Positions 17,301 to 26,638 of a stretch of DNA of 35,335 bases are shown here, piece after piece. The first letter of the stretch is position 1. Every line of letters starts with the position of its first letter. Below the pieces are notes generated by a model. That model was not told the DNA's origin, ran no database searches, and saw nothing but the letters and a program-made list of their open reading frames with translations. The stretch is from positions 1 through 35,335 of IMG/VR virus record IMGVR_UViG_3300008448_000309, one strand, 5' to 3'. Position numbers and translations under genes: made by a program. The DNA comes from a virus.

Positions 17301-18177
17301 AAGAAACAGCAGCTAATAATCTACGGAATGCTCCTGATGATTCTAACGATTGAGTAATATCTTCTGTAGCTAAATAATTCTCAAATGCAGTCTGTACTCT
17401 AACATCTTTTGAATCAGATAACAATGGAGAGTAAATAACATCTATTAAGGTTTCTAATTTTTGTAAGGATTGTGTTCCCGATGTGAACTTTTCTGTGCCA
17501 GACAAAAATGCCGTGGGAATAAAAGTTTGGAATAAGGAGCAAACCCCGTAATTCCTCCAAATATAATTCTCTAAACCTTTTATACCATCGTTTAGTCTAA
17601 CAGTTTCTCCATAATAAATTTTGTCTACTAGAAGGTCTGCAACATATGCTGATGGTTGATATGCTAATCCTGCTGCGCCAGATAAGTTTAATAAGTATAA
17701 CCATGACATATTTTCTATCAAATAGTCATGAGCTTCAGCAGCAGTAGGAAGTCCAAATGAGTAATTAGGCGTGTTTAATCTAATATTTGGAAGTAGGGTG
17801 CTGGTTACATAATTTCTAAAGTCGGCACTGGTATCGAAATCTTTTAGTTTCTTATTAAGTGGTTTTAAAATTAATCTTTCAAAATCAAATGCGTCTAGTT
17901 TTAATGGATTATTTTGTTTTATAAAATAGCCAGCGATACCAGAAAATACTCGTAATGCAGAACCTTCGGTCGTTCCAGATACATTGAATATGGTATTAAA
18001 ATTATTAGCTACATCAATGTGCGAATTTATTATTTGATCTATAGGGGATACTTGTTGCCCAAAAGTATCAATATCATCCTGCAAATAAAATTTAGGAGTC
18101 AATAACTCCAAAACTTCAATGTAATTTTGCTTGAAGTATTTTTCCCCACGATTCGCAAATTGATTAAAGTTAGCCAT
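14332..18177 (-). CDS. giant baseplate wedge protein, P2 gpI/T4 gp7-like domain
   Basis: At 1281 aa this is the largest product. Around residues 310-365 it contains DDCPDTYLPYLADIIGWEL and, after a short gap, AVAIYKAKGTKNAL, which is the typical core of the P2 gpI tail-protein family (Tail_P2_I), the counterpart of part of T4 gp7. P2 gpI itself is far smaller (under 200 residues), so long helical N-terminal and beta-rich C-terminal regions have been added, as in T4 gp7. Position after gp25-like and gp6-like genes fits the conserved W-J-I order of baseplate wedge genes. It overlaps gp6 by one base with no SD. The C-terminal 500 residues look like sandwich-type beta domains with many Ser/Gly loops. 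Confidence 0.8.
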   Translation of the reverse strand: MANFNQFANRGEKYFKQNYIEVLELLTPKFYLQDDIDTFGQQVSPIDQIINSHIDVANNFNTIFNVSGTTEGSALRVFSGIAGYFIKQNNPLKLDAFDFERLILKPLNKKLKDFDTSADFRNYVTSTLLPNIRLNTPNYSFGLPTAAEAHDYLIENMSWLYLLNLSGAAGLAYQPSAYVADLLVDKIYYGETVRLNDGIKGLENYIWRNYGVCSLFQTFIPTAFLSGTEKFTSGTQSLQKLETLIDVIYSPLLSDSKDVRVQTAFENYLATEDITQSLESSGAFRRLLAAVSYGMFDINDQVSNLLLLHSIDDCPDTYLPYLADIIGWELIGPNPDKWRMQLKNAVAIYKAKGTKNALKLILDTLFGVNNESSDTVTANISELWESYVPNLLYYALVTETSAFSSFDIWSRSTAQALNIQEYSDDDMDTNIRFVVDDIIRKAAILFPDKFYIGNNPFRIGDSDFVFKYRGRITNIPPWELEKFYKYCGITKEIVDYFYDRLVCLGVRKSFADALYNFITENTLETTRVSSRNGWLFFTSQNILPPNYDYILANLDQKRYKYLPLWNGKSSHFNLLLDASGFNVDTDAFQFGSYTGLKSVARATNLFTPAHAIPNIDLIATDEDFAGYNELVCTDIVMPQDDVFVSSVVGGFEFSGMNMSSLGRVFTRNDVNLLSDAVFTSTVPLTNLRRTSVRRRSLKNLIPKDGWYYRDGFNMPPYLAPSTVPNYNYYMPLGYIPSAGKYVSITNYSSIPQVYTKCENLDSTSIINGVATSSTFPCRGVDYFVSSCAAYSTRGDADPIIPLIHRKILERSYATASASLQNETVFNSYDTSAYYSDIARNLSNASGGPSSIFDFFDFQFNRGIHTTYKSYVTDFGGHDLGEEILDLSGGPNVISHAYGPLLFNGFFDKSGSAAQTYSLITSTIGSEIHINSGGGSGILSISGSPSGTYVASTLNDLYIQKYEFRNPHILSGIEFVQTSGDSELNDFVIYNLDVSDSRESQENFAIANPLIKIKSGSFFGLPRLRFSLRNYGTSNFLLPEHQFELTVRAFMGKESGGNMGGGAIGVWIHTDPEAGYVWSYNKDFRWEITPVTGINLQKVQDLSHLYAFPLEPIPDTVVASSIPCINQVFETSSVTKVGIENLISDLFKDFTIKINTLNPPICIPNYYSVIGQQVHRKNQGYTIEVFMLPDDTGDTYTILDSVSAKDLTINTNVSGYTPEELLVAYRYFVDIAAARASRQATITSGTFETSGGSRINYRYHPDWGPNTKSAGFNQYTQIDIYR

Positions 18178-19757
18178 TATACTAATACGATATTGATTGT
18201 AAAGTTGTTTAGTTGTATGATTTCATTAAAATCTACAACTACATCAGTATCTAGGTTATCCACAGTAGCAAACCTAACTTCTGGTATGGTAAATATAGCT
18301 CTGCTTAATTCTCCTAAAACTAATGTTTTTCCAAAATCAAAGTTGTTGACATTGAAGAAATTCACTAATCTTCTTCTAATTTTACCTTTAATTAATTCTT
18401 CCTTGGCAGCTAAGTTTTTATCTATTCTAGCTGTTATAACTAAATCTACTGTTCTGATTACACCGTCAACAATTATGACCTCATCAGTAAGCATTTTCTT
18501 TTCGCCAATACTAGTTAGAATCTCTTGCTTGAATGGGATAGTAGCCTGTTGTAGCTGTAATGGTGATGCTACCTGAAGGACATATATATCCAATATATTA
18601 GCGGAGCTATAAGCATCCCGCACCACTGCGCGAGCCTTACCTGTTGCTCCAGTTGATCCTATGTATGAATTAACGAAGGTGGAATAATCTTCTGCTGTAA
18701 CTAGTCTATCCTGCCGTTTGAATGTTAGCGGTGCGTAGCGTTTAGCATGCTCAACTGTTTCTGCATCTTGACCACCTGTTGCTTGTGTAGTATTTTCAAT
18801 TGTAGCTGTATCTGCTCCAATTGTTAACTGAGCATTAATAATTTCAGCAGCTATGTTACCTCTAGTTCCACCACCCACGCGATAGGACACAGTGTAATCA
18901 GCATTGGCAGGAGGAATATTTCCTACCACACCATCACCGAAAATAACTGTTGCACCATAATTCTCATCGTAAGAAACTTCAAAATAGTTTTGTCCCCCGC
19001 CCGAGGCGAAGAATAAATTGTCTACTTGAGTCCAAGCACCAGAAGCTCCACTGTCTGTAGTTGTGATGAACACATTAACGCTTTTTTCTACAACAGGAGA
19101 TGCTGTTAACGGTATCTTTTTAATAATGTCTGTAGAAGTAAAAGAACCAGTTTGAACTACCAAAGCACCCTCTAACAACGCTAGATTTTGCCAGACGGAG
19201 CTTGCACTATTTTCTGATTCAATTCCTTCCAGTTGAATAGAAGCATCAGAACTCATCGGGCTTAATGCTCCGTTGATTGGTTCTGTTTTGTATAGTGTAA
19301 AGTTTAACGGAGCACCATCTTCTGGAGAAGTTATTGATACTACTCGTTTATCAGGAGTTATTACCACCGGAACCGCTGTTGCAGGTGAATCAAAAGTTAT
19401 TCGTGCATTTGCCATGGAGGAGATAGGTCCCTTCATTCGCACTCCTATCAACTCCATTATCTTCTTTACATTGTTTCGATTCTTTGCAGTGGTTAAGAAT
19501 GTTTCATTTGCGAGCATGTCTGCCTTCATGGACATTACTGCACCCATGTAAGCGACAATCTCAATCAACATCATACCTAAGTCAGATTCCGAAAAGTTTT
19601 GATAATCTAATGGGTATGTTGCCTTGATATAGTTGATTAAAGCAGTCCGCAGAGAAACGAAATCTGTGGCTGCATAGTTTATATTGTCCGCTTTTTTAGA
19701 ATCAGGTAATTGAACTAATTTTAAGAAATCGGATTCTACTGTTCCATTAAATACCAT
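18177..19757 (-). CDS. gp6: baseplate wedge protein, gp6/Baseplate_J-like
   Basis: This 526-aa protein is a Baseplate_J family member (P2 gpJ, Mu gp47, T4 gp6). Typical features are the N-terminal helix with FSESDLGMMLIEIVAYMGA near 57-75, a KADMLANETFL segment, and an LIG motif before the beta region. A VRVGGGTRGN-like loop (here YRVGGGTRGN) follows, then the conserved APLTFKRQDRLVTAEDYSTF segment in the second half. gp6 forms the ring that ties wedges together and transmits sheath contraction. AGG five bases before the ATG supports the start. It follows the gp25-like gene by one base. Confidence 0.92.
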   Translation of the reverse strand: MVFNGTVESDFLKLVQLPDSKKADNINYAATDFVSLRTALINYIKATYPLDYQNFSESDLGMMLIEIVAYMGAVMSMKADMLANETFLTTAKNRNNVKKIMELIGVRMKGPISSMANARITFDSPATAVPVVITPDKRVVSITSPEDGAPLNFTLYKTEPINGALSPMSSDASIQLEGIESENSASSVWQNLALLEGALVVQTGSFTSTDIIKKIPLTASPVVEKSVNVFITTTDSGASGAWTQVDNLFFASGGGQNYFEVSYDENYGATVIFGDGVVGNIPPANADYTVSYRVGGGTRGNIAAEIINAQLTIGADTATIENTTQATGGQDAETVEHAKRYAPLTFKRQDRLVTAEDYSTFVNSYIGSTGATGKARAVVRDAYSSANILDIYVLQVASPLQLQQATIPFKQEILTSIGEKKMLTDEVIIVDGVIRTVDLVITARIDKNLAAKEELIKGKIRRRLVNFFNVNNFDFGKTLVLGELSRAIFTIPEVRFATVDNLDTDVVVDFNEIIQLNNFTINIVLV

Positions 19758-19758
19758 A

Positions 19759-20211
19759 TTATCCTATCTCCACTTCTACATCTATAATTTGATTATCCAG
19801 TTCTTCTACTTGAACATTTAGAATAACATACAAACTTTGAACACCTTCCAAATTAACTTTATTACTTGGGAATACTTGTAATTTAGTTACCGAAACTCCG
19901 GGAGCATATTTAGAAATAGCTTGTAGTATATCATCCCTAATATTTTGAACCGTAAATTTATCTAATGGTTCAAATAAATATGATTGCAAGTTTGTACCAT
20001 AATCTGATAACATCACTCTTTCGCCCTTGTTAGTCAGTAAAAGTTGACGCAGATTATTTCTAACTAAAGTTACACCACTTTGTTTAGCAAAGTAGCCTTT
20101 TTTTGGAGTTATTGGTAATGGGTAACCAAATCCGTACACCTTTTTTGTGGTGGAGATTACATCCTTTTGGATTCCTATAGATGGTGATCTTCCGTAAATA
20201 GAGGTTGTCAT
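19759..20211 (-). CDS. gp25: baseplate wedge protein, gp25/gpW-like
   Basis: A 150-aa member of the GPW/gp25 family. The signature is clear: VRNNLRQLLLTNKGERVM (about 50-67), then a YGTNLQSYLFEP segment, a helix with IRDDILQAISKYAPGV, and closing beta strands with a Val/Glu-rich end. gp25 sits next to the sheath's first ring and starts sheath polymerisation. Size is close to T4 gp25 (132 aa), with a somewhat longer N-terminus. It overlaps the LamG-bearing upstream gene by 4 bp. Despite older names, this family is structural and not a lysozyme. Confidence 0.93.
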   Translation of the reverse strand: MTTSIYGRSPSIGIQKDVISTTKKVYGFGYPLPITPKKGYFAKQSGVTLVRNNLRQLLLTNKGERVMLSDYGTNLQSYLFEPLDKFTVQNIRDDILQAISKYAPGVSVTKLQVFPSNKVNLEGVQSLYVILNVQVEELDNQIIDVEVEIG

Positions 20212-22847
20212 AGGTCTATATTCTTAAAGAATCCTTTCTGGGCGTTGAAGTTGCTTAGTGTTTCTTGAGGGGTTAATGCTTTTGCATAGAATTTAACACT
20301 ACCCATGTGCCCATTCAAACCACTACGAAGTCCAGAATCAGCGTTCATGAACCCTCCATAAGGTTTGTTTCCATCCGTGTACCCACCACCTAGAACCCAA
20401 GGTGTGAAATAATCATTAAGTTTTGGTCCATTTATATGGTATTGAGATTGTGTAGATGAGAATGAATACTCAAAGCTATTAGATTGTTTGAATGTAGGTA
20501 TCCCCGGAGCAGTAAACTGTTCATTTCCAAAAACATCAGGAATGGTGGAAGTAGCTACTAGAGTTCCATCAAAGCAGATACGAACTTCATTCTTTCTAGG
20601 TTCTACCGCGACACTGATCTGCATGAATTCGTCGCCAATAGAACTCACATACTTCCCAGTTGTTACTTGTGTTGATATGGGGACGGCGCACTTCAAAACT
20701 TCAAAACCAGATGCACACCCGAAAACACTAGCTTTGTTTACAAAGGATACATCTGATGCGTTTACAGATCTAGTGGGTGCAATAAAGAACATTCCCGCAG
20801 ATGCTGCGTTCGCTGTTGTAGAGGCACTGGGTGCTAAGTTCTGAGTTACCTGCCTGTCTCTTGTAAACCCTATCATCATGCCTTTTGTTACAGTGCTGTT
20901 GTTAGAATAAGGAGCTTGATTAGCATTAATACTATCATTCAAACCACCAGTATTCTCACAAGCAAGCATCAGTCTGTAATAAGATGATACACCATACCCT
21001 GTTGCAGGTTCTACTGATGTAAAAGATCTACCTACTCCGGGAACATACGCCCATGCTTCAAAAGTGAATCCCTCTGGGTTATATGTCCAATCTTGGAATT
21101 CGGGATTATCTGGAAGTAATCCAAAAGAACCAACTCCGTTTATAAATTGCATGCTATTGTATGTTGCAATTCCGGTGAACTTAGGAATACCTAATCCACG
21201 AGTAAACACACTTGATGGATTAGGACCGATCAAAATAGCATTATTATAATTATTTCCAGATGTGCAGTTTAGTACATTATACTTAGTCGATCCAATAGTT
21301 GCGACTTCACCATCTAAGAAATTGTAGATAGCAAACAACTTATCTTTAACAACTAGGTCAGTTAGAGATAATATTGTTGCTGTGCTTCCTATGCTATCCG
21401 AATCATATACAATAGCTCCGGTTCCAATTTCAGGAACCACTAAGTGAGACATGGTAACTGTGGATTGAGCCTCCGCTGCTGTTACGAACTTAGGCTTGAT
21501 TGGAAGCACAACACCAGAAACCTCAGCCTGTTGCAAAACTAATTTCTTTTGTTTCTCATAAGCAACAGCTAGGTTTAAATCTTTCAAGTAAGAGAAGTCA
21601 TTAATTGGAACCTCTCCCTTCTTGAATATCGGGCCTTTACCAAAAAGGTAAGGGGATTTAACTGCTACTTCTATTTGCTTCTTGCGACGATTCATCTTAG
21701 AATCGTAAGTAGCTGCTGTTGAGAATAATGATTGTTTTAAGTTAGAGATTATTGCTAAGGAATACCCATTAGCCGTAGCATCAGAAATCTGACCTGACAG
21801 GTCATAAACATGTTTTATTTTTTGATTTTTAATTACAGACAAGAAGTGGTCAGCATCATACTGCTCTATCATTTCTTTCGTTTCATCAATTTTATTTAAA
21901 TCAAAAATAGTATCTACATTAGAATTAATTGATTCAACAGAAACTGCGAATCCTTTGCCGCCTAAATTAGCTGCTTGCTCAAACTTATATTTGTCTTCTG
22001 GGGCCACTGAACCTGTAACTTCAGGAATTCCACCCGTTTGTGAGTCGTAATACAAACCATCAACTGAAAGTAAGAATTGCCCTTTTTTAGATTTAGGTGG
22101 TCCGAATACCAGTCTGAATATAGGTGCATCTTGTTGACCAGCATCGGATGCGACTAGCAATCCAGTTCCCGATACCAAGGCAGCGTTTACAAATTGAGGT
22201 TCTAATGAAGGATCAGCAAGCCTAGCTGACATTACATTTCTAGCGTTTTGTAAAACCTCGTCTGCTTCTTGTATAAAACCTAAAGCAGATTGAACCTCTG
22301 CAATTTCTAAAGCATATTGAGTTTCTACATAATTCGGATCTAGTTCTTTGGCTTTTAATGTGGATGGTCCTTTTTGAAGGTCTAGGAATGTTTTGTACGA
22401 CTGAATACAATCCCCGATACCTTCAATTACCTGTGCTGCGCCTAAGTAGTTCGCATAAAGCTCAGTACCTAATTGAGTAGCGTACCCAACAGCATCTGCT
22501 ATTGCGCCTATGGTTTTAGATTCTGTGGCTGCACCCTTATCCTGACCATTTCTACTATAATCGGAAGAAAATCTAAAAGTTCCGTTTTCCGTATTGATCT
22601 CAAAGATACCATTCTCTTGCAAGATTTTCTTTTTAACTTTGGCAATTTGAGATGATGCTCTGTCTCTGCCTTGTTGTACTTTATCTGATATACTTAAAAC
22701 TGCATCGCTAGGCAATAATGCTAAAGCAGCACTTTTACCTATGTCTAATAGACACTGAGGAACTCCAAAGGCTGTACCTAAGGAATCAACGGGACTCGCC
22801 CCCTCCCCATAAACTTTCGCTGCTGTTTCTAGATCAAAATAAACCAT
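20208..22847 (-). CDS. tail/baseplate protein with C-terminal LamG/concanavalin-like domain
   Basis: The 879-aa protein combines a helical N-terminal half (Ala/Gln/Lys-rich segments about 20-240 and 320-450) with a beta-rich C-terminal third. From about 580 onwards it has EGFTFEAWAYVPG, a central FDGT strand-turn and closing HMGSVKFYAKALTPQETL, all hallmarks of a LamG/concanavalin A-like jelly roll, often used for sugar binding. Its place between gp25 and the central spike is unusual for a carbohydrate-binding domain; it may decorate the baseplate rim or hub. There is no strong SD. The gene lies one base after the spike gene. Confidence 0.7.
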   Translation of the reverse strand: MVYFDLETAAKVYGEGASPVDSLGTAFGVPQCLLDIGKSAALALLPSDAVLSISDKVQQGRDRASSQIAKVKKKILQENGIFEINTENGTFRFSSDYSRNGQDKGAATESKTIGAIADAVGYATQLGTELYANYLGAAQVIEGIGDCIQSYKTFLDLQKGPSTLKAKELDPNYVETQYALEIAEVQSALGFIQEADEVLQNARNVMSARLADPSLEPQFVNAALVSGTGLLVASDAGQQDAPIFRLVFGPPKSKKGQFLLSVDGLYYDSQTGGIPEVTGSVAPEDKYKFEQAANLGGKGFAVSVESINSNVDTIFDLNKIDETKEMIEQYDADHFLSVIKNQKIKHVYDLSGQISDATANGYSLAIISNLKQSLFSTAATYDSKMNRRKKQIEVAVKSPYLFGKGPIFKKGEVPINDFSYLKDLNLAVAYEKQKKLVLQQAEVSGVVLPIKPKFVTAAEAQSTVTMSHLVVPEIGTGAIVYDSDSIGSTATILSLTDLVVKDKLFAIYNFLDGEVATIGSTKYNVLNCTSGNNYNNAILIGPNPSSVFTRGLGIPKFTGIATYNSMQFINGVGSFGLLPDNPEFQDWTYNPEGFTFEAWAYVPGVGRSFTSVEPATGYGVSSYYRLMLACENTGGLNDSINANQAPYSNNSTVTKGMMIGFTRDRQVTQNLAPSASTTANAASAGMFFIAPTRSVNASDVSFVNKASVFGCASGFEVLKCAVPISTQVTTGKYVSSIGDEFMQISVAVEPRKNEVRICFDGTLVATSTIPDVFGNEQFTAPGIPTFKQSNSFEYSFSSTQSQYHINGPKLNDYFTPWVLGGGYTDGNKPYGGFMNADSGLRSGLNGHMGSVKFYAKALTPQETLSNFNAQKGFFKNIDL

Positions 22848-22848
22848 G

Positions 22849-23748
22849 TTAATTTAAATAAATTTTATTCCCACTTATATCTATATCCCCACCTGTAGAT
22901 TGCATAATAATTCCATTAGCGGCTGTCATGACAATCGTATCTTTTGCGTTTATCACAACATCCCCGCCCTCTCCGTTAGATTCTAATCTAATTTCTTGAT
23001 TCTGCCCTGTGGCTACAATATTAACATCCCCATTTTTTGAAAGTATATTAATATTACCAGTCCTAGAATCATTGCCTGCTCCAGAACCTAGGCCAGACTT
23101 GTTCTCTATATTTATGGTTCTACCATTAATTACGGTTAAATCTAAGTCGCCTTGTTGTGATGTGATTGATACATTACCTGTAACTTGTACGGAAAATGAT
23201 GCTGGACCACCCATAGCCGTCTGGTCAGCCATGCTATTTTCAGTAAGAACTAACATGGCATTGTTTGTTGAGTTGCCGAGAGTTATTGTGCCTGTGGAAT
23301 CATCTAACGATAACCTCATACCTCTGCTAGTCTCTAAGTGTGTTCCAATGTAAGAGCCATCTGGGTTGTATCCATCAGAAAGCATTATCTTATTTCCTTT
23401 AGGAGAGCTAAAAATATAAGCCTGAGGTACAACCCCTCGAAACCTGTAAAGGTCATTAAATGGGTTTTTTACACCCTCATCAATAACCTTGCCCTCACCC
23501 GCACCATCTGCAAAGTTATTTTCGATTATGGACCCTAAGTAATACCAATCGTTTTTATTAGCAGGCTTACAAATCAATACATCCGTTCCAACCTCAGGAA
23601 TCGCCATGAAGCCTATATTGTTAACAGTTGTAAAAGGAGAAACATATTTAATTCCAATCCCTAGTGGATACTCATCCCAAGCAACAGTAATTCTACCTGA
23701 TTTAAATAAATCTATATTAGATCTAACATTCCCTACTTTAATCTCCAT
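22849..23748 (-). CDS. central baseplate spike, gp5-like OB fold plus beta-helix, no lysozyme
   Basis: The 299-aa protein starts with an OB-fold of the gp5/VgrG/P2 gpV type: GRITVAWDEYPLGIGIKYV and PEVGTDVLICKP within the first 65 residues. The C-terminal half is a series of short repeated strands (GDLDLTVINGR, GNINILSKNGDVNIVA, GGDVVINAKDTIVM), the usual sequence of the triple-stranded beta-helix needle. No lysozyme domain lies between them, unlike T4 gp5. It overlaps the hub gene by 11 bp, with GAGG 9 nt before the ATG. PAAR, at the end of the operon, would cap the needle. Confidence 0.88.
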   Translation of the reverse strand: MEIKVGNVRSNIDLFKSGRITVAWDEYPLGIGIKYVSPFTTVNNIGFMAIPEVGTDVLICKPANKNDWYYLGSIIENNFADGAGEGKVIDEGVKNPFNDLYRFRGVVPQAYIFSSPKGNKIMLSDGYNPDGSYIGTHLETSRGMRLSLDDSTGTITLGNSTNNAMLVLTENSMADQTAMGGPASFSVQVTGNVSITSQQGDLDLTVINGRTINIENKSGLGSGAGNDSRTGNINILSKNGDVNIVATGQNQEIRLESNGEGGDVVINAKDTIVMTAANGIIMQSTGGDIDISGNKIYLN

Positions 23749-26638
23749 CTTGTTTATCCTCTTCTGCTTTTACATCTAATGTGTCGATTGAATCAACCTT
23801 CTCTGGAGTAAGACCTTTTGGCAACTGAATTCTAGGATCTTTTGTTATGTGGAATGATGAATGTGCTTCACCTCTACCAATTGAATGCTCATACCCATAA
23901 ATAACCCACAACCCATTTAAAGAATCACTAATTGAACTATTTTTATTTACACCCAACATAGATGTTTCTTTTACAAATAATAGGGCTGGATTTAAAGATC
24001 CAACACTCATACTTAAATGGAAAAACGGTAGTGTCCTGATAGTTCCTCTATATGCAATCTTAGACATTTGGCTCAACATTGAATAAAAATGGACCGCTGG
24101 GTTTTCAGACTGCCACCAATCCAAATTCCTAACTGCACCTTTATCATCAGTAAATGCAATTAAAGAAACAAACGCTGCCTCTAGGTCTTGCAACGAGTAT
24201 GACGCTAACTCTGGTGCAATCTTCTTTAATTCTTCAGTTTTATTTGGATCTAATGTCGGTGGCTTATTAGGACTGACAACCATGTAGTTTTTAATTAAGT
24301 TTGCAACTTTATTTTTGTCTAAAGTTAATAAAGGATTAAACTTGTCGTTTAAAGAATCTACTGTTCCAGCACCCCCCTTATGAAGATTGGTTGTTTGATA
24401 AAATACACTGTTTAGGATATTAAAGTAATAATGATCAATATCAATATCTAAATCTAAAACATTTGAGTCTTGAACACCAAATTTAAATATAGGGATATTA
24501 GATTGTTTCAAACCCTCTTCATCTTCTTTTTTAAACGCAAATTGTGATGTGGGCAACTTGTAAGAATTAAAACAATTGTCTTGTTTTGCTAACTGAAAGT
24601 ACTTGGCTGCTATTTCTTGATATTTTTGTGATATAAATTTAACATCTCTCGTGGCTACTAAATTGTTATAATTAAATGCTTTAGATCCTTGATCTGTATT
24701 GTTTTTATTTAATTCTGCTTCTGATACATCAGAACCAAAACCAAACTTAAATATCCCTATATTCTCTAGTCTAATTTTACCGTAAAAGAATCTATCTATC
24801 ATCGTTTTATCACCATAGATGATTAGGGGCTTATTTTCATCTATGGTAATAATCTCTTCTAATCTTTTTGATTGAATTACTTTTTCAGATGTAATATTTA
24901 TTCTTCTGCGATCCTCTTCTAATGAGTGCCCTGCACAAAATTTCTTTAAATCACGGAGAAAATCAGCGTTGTTTTCAACTAAAAAAGTAGGCTCAATTAT
25001 TTTTAAATTTTTAGGAAACTTATTTTTTATATCAAGAAGAGGATCTATAAATTTTTGTCCCGGCTTCTTTACCAAATTAAGGTACAAATTTTTAGCAACA
25101 TTCGTGGAGCTTTTTACTACTTCAGGATAATATGCAGCGTTACCATTTTTTCCAATTACTTTATCTGGATGATAACTAATAACCTTACCATCTTGAACAA
25201 CCTCTTCTGATACATCAAAACCTAATTCTTTCATTATTTCAGGAATGATATAAAATTCCGATTTTGGTATTCTTATTCTAGTTCCATCAAATAATGCAAC
25301 ATCACAAAATCCGGTAAATTCATTTTCTGGGATAAAGGTTGCGTTTGCTTCTAAATTGTTTTTTAGTGGTAGTATTAATTCGTTTAAATCTGGGAACAAC
25401 ACAATCACATTAGCTTTGTTACTAACACATTTTAGTATGTAATCTTTAATACATTCTGATATTACATAATGATAATCAATATAATTTTCTTCTGCCTTAA
25501 TTTCCTCCATCTTTTTGTTAGTTGATTTAGAAGCCTGTAATTTAGCTAATTTAGTTAATCTGCCTGCATCACCTTGAAGGTCAAACTCTCTCATTGAGTA
25601 TAATTCATTTTTAAACAATTTTCCTTCACCATAGGCTACTTGCTGCTCGGCAATACGCAACAAAGGATAAGATCCAAACACTTGTAGTTCTCTACCTAAA
25701 TTAAACCTAACATCATCCATAGGTGTAAGTCCGGGAAACTGAGCATTTACTGTAAAAACTAAAGTAATTGTTCTAAACCCAGTTTCAGCGGAAAAACCAA
25801 ATTTGGCTCCCGTCAACCAACACAAAAATGGACCCGCCCAGTTTTCTATATTAGACCCACAACCATATGAAATATACATGGTGGTTGGAACAACGGGCTT
25901 TGTTAGTTGGTGTAATTGATTTTTTAAACTTTCTAAATAAGCTGCTCTTTTTTCCTCAAACTCTTTTGTATATTTATTTTTTTCTTCGTCGAAAAGTTCT
26001 TTTTCTTTTGAGTAATTTGGATTTGTTGTTGTTCTTTGTACAGCTTGACCACCCCTAGCTGCATTACCACCAGAATCAAATTCTGTATATCCCCCCTTCT
26101 CAACTTCTGCAACATCAGTATATATTAACTGTGTATAATATTCGACAGGCTCTTTTAATTCTTTTAATTTTTTATTTAAATCGTATAGTTCTTTTTCTGT
26201 GGTCCCAGTAGAATCTTTATATTTATCTAAATTTAAAGCAAAACTATCTGGACTGTCAGCAACTGACTTTAATCTACTTTCTAATGCTTTTATTTCTGAT
26301 TCTACGCTGGTGTCGGCAAAATCCTTACCAAGTAAAGAGGATTTACCATTAAGTAATTGTTTTAAAGAATTAACTAGATAATTTTGTTCAAACACTCTGC
26401 CCGGATCTAAAACTTCTAAAGTAATTGTAAAGTTATCTGTCTCTTTTCCTTGCTTTTCTTGGAATGTATACGCATGAGACAACCTTAAAAAGTTGTCAGA
26501 TATGTTTGTAAACAATACGCTATCCTTACGATTGCGTAGGAATGCGTCCATTGACTCAGGTGCTGCCCTTTTTAGATCAGCGAACACTTGCTTGTCAAAA
26601 GCAACAATAATGTTATATGTTGGTATAGGCTTAGTCAT
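23738..26638 (-). CDS. baseplate hub protein, gp27/gpD-like with coiled-coil insertion
   Basis: This 966-aa product lies directly upstream of the spike, where gp27/gpD-type hubs belong. The N-terminus has beta strands fitting a tail-tube-like barrel, including HAYTFQEKQGKETDNFTITL near 53-72. Residues about 110-235 are a charged Lys/Glu coiled-coil region with a Gly-rich break, which looks like an insertion in the first barrel domain. After about 240 the barrel-like sequence resumes (TMYISYGCGSNIENW). The C-terminal part contains IAYRGTIRTLPFFHLS and WVIYGYEHSIG, like the end of hub proteins. T4 gp27 has 391 residues, so this is much enlarged. No SD is seen; it overlaps the LysM-type gene by 4 bp. 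Confidence 0.78.
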   Translation of the reverse strand: MTKPIPTYNIIVAFDKQVFADLKRAAPESMDAFLRNRKDSVLFTNISDNFLRLSHAYTFQEKQGKETDNFTITLEVLDPGRVFEQNYLVNSLKQLLNGKSSLLGKDFADTSVESEIKALESRLKSVADSPDSFALNLDKYKDSTGTTEKELYDLNKKLKELKEPVEYYTQLIYTDVAEVEKGGYTEFDSGGNAARGGQAVQRTTTNPNYSKEKELFDEEKNKYTKEFEEKRAAYLESLKNQLHQLTKPVVPTTMYISYGCGSNIENWAGPFLCWLTGAKFGFSAETGFRTITLVFTVNAQFPGLTPMDDVRFNLGRELQVFGSYPLLRIAEQQVAYGEGKLFKNELYSMREFDLQGDAGRLTKLAKLQASKSTNKKMEEIKAEENYIDYHYVISECIKDYILKCVSNKANVIVLFPDLNELILPLKNNLEANATFIPENEFTGFCDVALFDGTRIRIPKSEFYIIPEIMKELGFDVSEEVVQDGKVISYHPDKVIGKNGNAAYYPEVVKSSTNVAKNLYLNLVKKPGQKFIDPLLDIKNKFPKNLKIIEPTFLVENNADFLRDLKKFCAGHSLEEDRRRINITSEKVIQSKRLEEIITIDENKPLIIYGDKTMIDRFFYGKIRLENIGIFKFGFGSDVSEAELNKNNTDQGSKAFNYNNLVATRDVKFISQKYQEIAAKYFQLAKQDNCFNSYKLPTSQFAFKKEDEEGLKQSNIPIFKFGVQDSNVLDLDIDIDHYYFNILNSVFYQTTNLHKGGAGTVDSLNDKFNPLLTLDKNKVANLIKNYMVVSPNKPPTLDPNKTEELKKIAPELASYSLQDLEAAFVSLIAFTDDKGAVRNLDWWQSENPAVHFYSMLSQMSKIAYRGTIRTLPFFHLSMSVGSLNPALLFVKETSMLGVNKNSSISDSLNGLWVIYGYEHSIGRGEAHSSFHITKDPRIQLPKGLTPEKVDSIDTLDVKAEEDKQDGD

